Translations under genes and position numbers: made by a program
DNA from: Bacillota bacterium
GTDB taxonomy: Bacteria; Bacillota; Clostridia; Oscillospirales; Ruminococcaceae
NCBI GenBank assembly: GCA_023395695.1
Contig: JAEWYJ010000183.1
Location: 1 to 9,845, forward strand
DNA length: 9,845 nt
Reading direction: 5' to 3'
The notes under the pieces: generated by a model
The model's database searches: none
Told to the model about the DNA's origin: nothing
What the model saw: the letters and a program-made list of their open reading frames with translations, nothing else
Part shown: positions 6,242 through 9,845 of the stretch, one piece after another
Layout: every line of letters starts with the position of its first letter
Position numbering within the stretch: position 1 is the stretch's first letter

Positions 6242-6958
6242 ATGGCGGACATAAAAAAGCTTCAGACACTTATTGATAAAAGCAGCCGCATTGTCTTTTT
6301 TGGCGGCGCGGGGGTGTCCACTGAAAGCGGCATACCCGATTTTCGCAGTGTGGACGGGCTTTATAGCCAGCAGTTTGACTACCCGCCCGAGACGATTTTA
6401 AGCCACAGTTTTTTTATGCGGCACACCGAGGATTTTTACCGTTTTTATCAGACCAAAATGCTGTACAGTGGCATTGTGCCAAACGCGGCGCATGATAAGC
6501 TGGCCCAGCTGGAAGCGGCGGGCAAGCTTATGGCTGTCGTCACCCAGAACATAGACGGACTGCACCAGCTGGCCGGCAGCCAAAATGTATTGGAGCTGCA
6601 TGGCTCAATGCTGCGCAACTACTGTATGTCCTGCGGTGGGGCATACGGCATAGAGGCCATGCGCGGCCCCGGCGTACCCCGCTGTGGCTGCGGCGGCATT
6701 ATAAAGCCGGATGTTGTGCTGTATGAGGAAGCGCTGGATACCGGCACCGTTGAGCGGGCGGCGGCAGCGTTGCGGGCGGCCGATCTGGTCATTGTTGGCG
6801 GAACCAGTCTGGCGGTGTATCCGGCTGCGGGCCTGCTGGACTACACCCGCGGAAAAATTGTGTTGATCAACCGCGACGCCACCCGGCTGGACGCTGCCGC
6901 CGAGCTTGTAATAAGCGAACGCATCGGCGAGGTGCTGTCTCAAATACGGGTTCGATGA
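6242..6958 (+). CDS. Sir2-family NAD-dependent protein deacylase
   Basis: Cytoplasmic sirtuin of 238 residues that removes acetyl (or related acyl) groups from protein lysines using NAD+, yielding nicotinamide and O-acyl-ADP-ribose. In bacteria a common target is acetyl-CoA synthetase. Motifs are complete: [15 protein letters not shown] (22-36), TQNIDGLH (101-108), catalytic H120 in LHGSM, a Cys4 zinc module (C128 and C131 in CMSC, C148 and C150 in CGC), [10 protein letters not shown] (154-163) and the NAD-binding [10 protein letters not shown] (187-196). The pattern fits the CobB/Sir2Tm-type bacterial group. The start ATG at 6242 is set by GGGGGAGG at 6225-6232, 9 bases upstream; an in-frame ATG at 6215 would overlap DUF1653 and lacks such a site. 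Its last 19 bases overlap the convergent glycosylase gene. Specificity (deacetylase versus desuccinylase) was not settled. Confidence 0.96.
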   Translation: MADIKKLQTLIDKSSRIVFFGGAGVSTESGIPDFRSVDGLYSQQFDYPPETILSHSFFMRHTEDFYRFYQTKMLYSGIVPNAAHDKLAQLEAAGKLMAVVTQNIDGLHQLAGSQNVLELHGSMLRNYCMSCGGAYGIEAMRGPGVPRCGCGGIIKPDVVLYEEALDTGTVERAAAALRAADLVIVGGTSLAVYPAAGLLDYTRGKIVLINRDATRLDAAAELVISERIGEVLSQIRVR

Positions 6959-7452
6959 TCGGTCAAATAGGGTAAAATGACGCTGTAGCGCTCAATAAGC
7001 GTCTCAAGGCGTATGGCTGCGTTGGCCGCGCTTGTTGAGGGCAGAACGATGGCGGGTCTGCCGGTGACAGGCTCGCACAGGCGATGGTAGAGCTTCCCGG
7101 CGGTTTGCCCCGTCGTGAATATGGCCCTGATATCGGCGCTATTAAGGATTGGGCTAAGGTCGTTGGGCTGGGCGTTCTGGATGCTGGCGTCGCTGGCGCC
7201 TTCAATGGTACAGCTTTTCAAAACGTCTGTCAGCGCAATGCCGTGTCTTTGGCACAGATCACGTCGGGCGTTGTTGTCCTCGCATGGAGGACAATCGAAT
7301 AATGTACACAGCACTTTCCAAAAGCGGTTCTGTGGGTGCGCATAATAAAAGGCGCGTTGCCGCGACGCAGGAGAGGGCATTGTCCCAAGAATTAAAACGC
7401 GCGAATTCTTATCGTAGAGGGGCGGTATAGGATGTATAACAGTTTCTCTCAT
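6940..7452 (-). CDS. DNA-deoxyinosine (hypoxanthine) glycosylase, family 6 of the UDG superfamily
   Basis: Base-excision repair enzyme predicted to remove hypoxanthine, the product of adenine deamination, from DNA. The 170-residue protein has the UDG-fold motif 1 region VLILGTMPSPASR (19-31), YYAHPQNRFW (36-45) typical of the HDG group, ALTDVLKSC (73-81), and LPSTSAANA (137-145) at the position of the DNA-intercalating motif 2. It lacks the GQDPYH of classical UNG. The start chosen is the ATG at 7452: AGGAGG at 7462-7467 lies 9 bases upstream and the conserved region begins soon after. An in-frame ATG at 7482 would place that site inside the gene. Its 3' end overlaps the sirtuin gene on the other strand by 19 bases (6940-6958), leaving no room for a terminator. 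The family is well supported; activity on hypoxanthine is known for the family, not shown here. Confidence 0.9.
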   Translation of the reverse strand: MRETVIHPIPPLYDKNSRVLILGTMPSPASRQRAFYYAHPQNRFWKVLCTLFDCPPCEDNNARRDLCQRHGIALTDVLKSCTIEGASDASIQNAQPNDLSPILNSADIRAIFTTGQTAGKLYHRLCEPVTGRPAIVLPSTSAANAAIRLETLIERYSVILPYLTDHRTRI

Positions 7453-7461
7453 CAGGGCACA

Positions 7462-7467
7462 CCTCCT
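7462..7467 (-). promoter_or_regulatory. Ribosome binding site that fixes the glycosylase start
   Basis: Consensus AGGAGG, extended as AGGAGGTG, lies 9 bases upstream of the ATG at 7452. It rules against the more distal in-frame ATG at 7482. Confidence 0.85.
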
Positions 7468-7501
7468 CGGCAGGGCTGTCATTTGGCAGTTTTAATAACA
7501 C

Positions 7502-7530
7502 AATCATAACATATTTGGTGAGGATTTTCA
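7502..7530 (-). promoter_or_regulatory. Extended -10 promoter for the glycosylase gene
   Basis: On the minus strand TGTTATGAT is an extended -10 (TGn plus TATGAT). After a 17-base spacer upstream comes GTGAAA, matching the -35 consensus at 4 of 6 positions. The RNA would start roughly 40 bases before the ATG. Confidence 0.5.
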
Positions 7531-7857
7531 CCCTTGAAAGAGATGTCAAATGCCAACAGCTCCGGAGGTGTAAATTTATTTCAAAATAAATAAAAAAACA
7601 GCAAATGTTCAATTTAATAAATTAAAAATTTCAAAAATCACTTTGTATCCGATGGCTAACTTGATAATCTGAATAATTTAATAATTCTGGAATCAAAAAC
7701 AAGCCGATATCAGTTGAGCAAACGCTCATGCATACCGGCACATTCGACCCTGCCGAACATAAAGAGGTTGTGGGATTCAACGCCTAAAATTAAGTCTATA
7801 AATAGACGGTTGGTTATTCTTGTTGCACAAAACAATGCCCCATATCTGCAAAACTGA
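7531..7857. other. AT-rich intergenic region, no gene supported
   Basis: Spacer between the divergent glycosylase and small cysteine-rich protein genes. It holds poly-A/T tracts around 7570-7630, an 8-bp palindrome CTCCGGAG near 7560, and a dyad GTCTAT-AA-ATAGAC at 7794-7807. I found no convincing open reading frame with a ribosome binding site, no tRNA-like cloverleaf and no riboswitch. Its base composition is clearly more AT-rich than the flanking genes. A small RNA cannot be excluded. Confidence 0.6.
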
Positions 7858-7910
7858 TTGTCAACCCAACTTTTTCAGTATAGATAAAAACAGGTAAAAT
7901 TTGTTATGAT
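7858..7910 (+). promoter_or_regulatory. Promoter region of the small cysteine-rich protein gene
   Basis: An extended -10, TGTTATGAT, with its hexamer at 7905-7910, would start RNA near 7917, about 30 bases before the ATG. An alternative upstream promoter pairs TTGTCA (7858-7863) with TAGATA (7881-7886) at 17-base spacing. The first is the better -10 and the second the better -35; both may be used. Confidence 0.5.
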
Positions 7911-7946
7911 TATTTTGCATCTAAAAATAAAGGAGCGTGTAGCGAA

Positions 7947-8180
7947 ATGATCATCTGCTATGAGATTGTATGTACAGAAAGACATATTGAAGATTATGGC
8001 CCCTGTAGCATATTTGGCCTGCGAGCATTTGAAGAGGGAAAAACGTGCAGTGAGTCGGTTTGCTGCATTGAAGATATTTCTTCAAACCGGCAGTTTGTCG
8101 AGGCGCTGTGCGACGTGCTCCGGCGCAGGGAGGTTCACCCTGTACATATTAAGGATATTGTGCTGGACGCCATCGGCTAA
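7947..8180 (+). CDS. Small cysteine-rich protein, DUF6514-like
   Basis: A 77-residue cytoplasmic protein of unknown function with no signal peptide or membrane segment. It looks like the small Clostridia proteins grouped as DUF6514: an N-terminal strand, a YGPCSIFGLRAFEEG segment (17-31), a short ISSN turn (44-47), an amphipathic helix, and the conserved ending VHPVHIKDIVLDAIG (63-77). This family match is from memory of the pattern and is moderate. It carries seven cysteines (C4, C9, C20, C34, C39, C40, C55), which is high for its size, but they are not spaced as a standard zinc finger. The ATG at 7947 has AAAGGAG at 7929-7935. Its stop codon overlaps the stop of the convergent LuxR-type regulator by 4 bases (8177-8180). 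Confidence 0.8.
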   Translation: MIICYEIVCTERHIEDYGPCSIFGLRAFEEGKTCSESVCCIEDISSNRQFVEALCDVLRRREVHPVHIKDIVLDAIG

Positions 8181-9385
8181 TCGTCTCCGGCAAGAATCAG
8201 CCGGACAAGCTCGACGCGGTTGTTGATCTGCAGCTTGCCGTAGATGTTTGAAAGATTTTTCTTGACAGTTCCTTCGGTGATGCCGCAGTCCGCCGAGATG
8301 CCCTTAATGGAATTGCCATTTACAATATGGCAGGCAATTTCGAATTCACGCTTGGTCAGCCGGTCGGCCAGACTCTGTATAGACAGCTGCGGACCTGTGG
8401 CAGGCATGACAAACAAAAACATCTGGTTGGAATTCATTGTGGGGATAGCCGCGATCAGGCAGTCCAGATTGCCTATACGGTGTGAAACGGTCAGAATACT
8501 TTGTTTGGAGCAGCAAATCGGCACTATTCCGGTTCTTAAAAGCTCAAAGTCCTCATGCGAGTAGACCAGTCGGTTAAAGCAGGGATTTGCATTTATCAGC
8601 TTTTTAAATTTTCCGTTATCGGTTTCAAGAACTGCCACGCCGACATTGCCCGCTTCGCAGATTGGCTTTGGGCTGATATTGACGGATTTCATCATCTGAT
8701 AATAGTCCTGCGCTTCTAACAGATGCAGCCCAATCAGCATGCGCTGTTCATAATGGTTTAAGGGAACCAGCATGATCAGCAGGTGGTGGGGCTTTTTATT
8801 TCGCACGCAGACATCCATAAAATAGCTGATTTTATTAAGCGCCAGCGCGCGTTTAATAAGCTTGTCGGTGCATATGCTGCGCATACAGGAAAATAGATTT
8901 TCTATGGGATCGCCGAGCTTTATGTCCAACAGCTCCGCGAGGGTGGGACTGATGCTGGATATTCGGTAGCCGCTGTTTGCGCAGTCGATTAAAACAGAAT
9001 CGTAAAAGCAGCTGCAGAATTTATTTAGCGGCATATTGACCAGATTATTTGCGCTGTAGGTTCGGCTGGCCTCGTCCACATCCCAAATGGGCAGGAGTGT
9101 GATGGTCAGTAAGGGCCTGTTGTAAGAGAGCGCATAGCTCCAGAAGCTGCCCTGAATTTCACGTAAATCCCGGATGCACTCATTACCCTCTCTAATATAA
9201 GAAAAGGCCTGATAGATCCAGGCGGCGGTTTGCTCCGATGCTATTTTTTCAAGCGGCAGCCCCGGTGCATCCGGATGGATGTTCATAACACGGCAGAAGG
9301 CTTTTGTGGCGCTGCTGAACAGCAGGCCGGACTCCTGCTCATTTGCAGTAAATATACATTCATATACAGGAGGGGTAGTCTTCAA
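8177..9385 (-). CDS. LuxR-type transcriptional regulator with PAS-like sensor segments
   Basis: Cytoplasmic DNA-binding regulator of 402 residues. The C-terminus (about 343-402) is a clear LuxR/GerE helix-turn-helix: LTKREFEIACHIVNG, ISADCGITEGTVKKNLSNIY with the recognition helix near 370-385, then KLQINNRVELVRLIL. The rest lacks a receiver domain, ATPase domain or membrane segment. Three stretches look PAS-like: about 8-105, 127-232 (SPTLAELLDIKLGDPIENLF is the most typical part) and 245-330. It has 16 cysteines, a high number that could serve redox or ligand sensing (inference). The start is taken as TTG at 9385 because AAAGGAAG (9392-9399) lies 8 bases upstream. An in-frame TTG at 9424 has no such site and falls only a few bases from the predicted transcription start. 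Target genes are unknown; candidates are its own promoter or neighbours outside the window. Confidence 0.88.
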   Translation of the reverse strand: MKTTPPVYECIFTANEQESGLLFSSATKAFCRVMNIHPDAPGLPLEKIASEQTAAWIYQAFSYIREGNECIRDLREIQGSFWSYALSYNRPLLTITLLPIWDVDEASRTYSANNLVNMPLNKFCSCFYDSVLIDCANSGYRISSISPTLAELLDIKLGDPIENLFSCMRSICTDKLIKRALALNKISYFMDVCVRNKKPHHLLIMLVPLNHYEQRMLIGLHLLEAQDYYQMMKSVNISPKPICEAGNVGVAVLETDNGKFKKLINANPCFNRLVYSHEDFELLRTGIVPICCSKQSILTVSHRIGNLDCLIAAIPTMNSNQMFLFVMPATGPQLSIQSLADRLTKREFEIACHIVNGNSIKGISADCGITEGTVKKNLSNIYGKLQINNRVELVRLILAGDD

Positions 9386-9391
9386 AGCGGT

Positions 9392-9399
9392 CTTCCTTT
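9392..9399 (-). promoter_or_regulatory. Ribosome binding site that fixes the TTG start of the LuxR-type regulator
   Basis: AAAGGAAG lies 8 bases (counted from AAAGGA) before the TTG at 9385. No comparable site precedes the other in-frame TTG at 9424. Confidence 0.7.
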
Positions 9400-9438
9400 C
9401 GTGAAAAGTATTCTTCTTATACAAATATTACACTAATT

Positions 9439-9447
9439 ATTATAGCA
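9439..9447 (-). promoter_or_regulatory. Extended -10 promoter of the LuxR-type regulator
   Basis: TGCTATAAT on the minus strand is a consensus extended -10; the TATAAT box is at 9439-9444. The -35 region (TTTCAT at 17 bases) is weak. Transcription would start near 9432, giving a leader of about 47 bases to the TTG at 9385. Confidence 0.65.
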
Positions 9448-9485
9448 TTTTGCAAGAATAGATGAAATTGCGTTGTTCCACAAAA

Positions 9486-9541
9486 TTTGTAGAAAAAGTT
9501 GTTTTATCCGTTCATGTTTTAGTGCTATTTTGTAGAAAAAG
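9486..9541. repeat. 13-bp direct repeat upstream of the regulator
   Basis: TTTGTAGAAAAAG occurs at 9486-9498 and again at 9529-9541, 43 bases apart start to start, about four helical turns. A near copy (11 of 13) in the opposite orientation is at 9413-9425, in the regulator's leader. The motif is AT-rich, so chance is a real alternative. Binding sites for autoregulation would fit the position. Confidence 0.4.
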
Positions 9542-9546
9542 AACGA

Positions 9547-9571
9547 AAAATGTCGAATTCACCTACATTTT
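9547..9571. repeat. 7-bp inverted repeat between the terminator and the regulator promoter
   Basis: AAAATGT (9547-9553) and ACATTTT (9565-9571) are perfect inverted copies with an 11-base spacer. Outer CGA/TCG bases extend the dyad with a one-base bulge. It could be a weak operator or chance in AT-rich DNA. Confidence 0.3.
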
Positions 9572-9577
9572 ATCGAG

Positions 9578-9615
9578 AAAAAAGAGTGGCAAAGGTTGTC
9601 CTTTGCCACTCTTTT
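9578..9615 (-). terminator. Strong intrinsic terminator of the gene at the right edge
   Basis: A perfect 16-bp stem AAAAGAGTGGCAAAGG / CCTTTGCCACTCTTTT (9580-9595 with 9600-9615) has a 4-base loop. On the minus strand it ends in a run of six U, 16 bases after the stop codon of the HD-hydrolase-like gene. The plus strand also ends in four U, so it could work in both directions. Confidence 0.92.
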
Positions 9616-9630
9616 CAGATTGATGCGTAC

Positions 9631-9845
9631 TCAGGCGTTAAATTGATTTGCCGCTTCTTCACAGGTTCTCATAGCGAGAATCGTTCTTGAAATCAGCTCG
9701 TCCAGCTCCCAGCCAAGCAGTGCGGCCCCTTTTTCTATAACTGCGCGGGAACACCCTGCCGCGAATGCAGGCGTTTTATATTTCTTTTTGACCGATTTTA
9801 ATTCCATGTCCTGTACGCTCTTGGAAGGGCGCATAAGTGCGACGG
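9631..9845 (-). CDS. Probable HD-domain hydrolase, C-terminal part (5' end outside window)
   Basis: The frame is open to the right edge of the window, with V-A-L-M-R-P-S-K-S reading across it, so the ATG at 9834 is probably internal. The visible 70 or so residues include RPSKSVQDMELKSVKKKYK, FAAGCSR, and GAALLGWELDELISRTILAM. This charged and then helical tail resembles the C-terminus of small HD-superfamily (HDIG) phosphohydrolases of Clostridia. The metal-binding HD motif itself would lie beyond the window, so the reaction cannot be judged. There is no ribosome binding site near 9834, which supports a partial gene rather than a small complete one. A strong terminator follows the stop. The family assignment is from pattern memory and moderate. 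Confidence 0.62.
   Translation of the reverse strand, partial: VALMRPSKSVQDMELKSVKKKYKTPAFAAGCSRAVIEKGAALLGWELDELISRTILAMRTCEEAANQFNA

Noticed and set aside
6940..7482. Proximity of hypoxanthine-DNA glycosylase to the purine salvage operon as a combined hypoxanthine system
   Set aside because: The genes are on separate transcription units with unrelated genes between, so the shared purine theme is probably coincidence.
7409..7612. 67-codon minus-strand open frame running into the glycosylase gene
   Set aside because: It overlaps the glycosylase promoter and start in another frame, with no ribosome binding site or family.
7741..7765. PurBox-like CCGAACAT at about 7753-7760
   Set aside because: The partner half-site is imperfect, no purine gene follows, and it is far from the promoters.
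9385..9424. Longer N-terminus of the LuxR-type regulator starting at TTG 9424
   Set aside because: It has no ribosome binding site and lies within a few bases of the predicted transcription start; the TTG at 9385 has a well-placed AAAGGAAG.

Overview
The window looks like a chromosomal segment from an anaerobic Clostridia bacterium, most likely Oscillospirales-like. The evidence is the protein families present (Xpt, a BMP-type lipoprotein transporter, a stand-alone AlaX editing protein, DUF1653, a sirtuin), strong AGGAGG-type ribosome binding sites, GTG and TTG starts, and GC-rich genes separated by AT-rich spacers. I see no tRNA, rRNA, CRISPR array, transposase or phage gene.

Layout. Positions 1-4386 (minus strand) hold a purine salvage and uptake locus, read right to left: xanthine phosphoribosyltransferase (xpt), a BMP-family lipoprotein, a spacer of about 390 bases with a terminator hairpin near each end, a double-domain ABC ATPase, and a permease that runs off the left edge. 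A good sigma-A promoter lies just upstream of xpt. The transporter probably imports a purine nucleoside or base, and Xpt would convert xanthine or guanine to the nucleotide. No purine riboswitch is visible in the short xpt leader. Positions 4591-5739 (minus) encode an alanyl-tRNA editing protein with AlaX and DHHA1-like regions.

A divergent promoter region at about 5865-5938 separates it from a plus-strand pair, a DUF1653 protein and a Sir2-type NAD-dependent deacylase. The sirtuin ends inside the 3' end of a convergent gene for a family 6 uracil-DNA-glycosylase superfamily enzyme (hypoxanthine/deoxyinosine DNA glycosylase). An AT-rich spacer of nearly 500 bases follows. Then comes a small cysteine-rich protein (plus) that converges on and overlaps by 4 bases a LuxR-type regulator with PAS-like segments (minus). 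At the right edge, a strong terminator marks the 3' end of a minus-strand gene whose visible C-terminus resembles HD-domain hydrolases.

Most of the window is ordinary housekeeping or accessory metabolism. I did not find a convincing new multi-gene system. The items most worth a second look are the hairpin-rich, possibly repetitive spacer inside the transporter operon, the inverted repeat around the DUF1653-sirtuin promoter, and the cysteine-rich small protein facing a cysteine-rich regulator.
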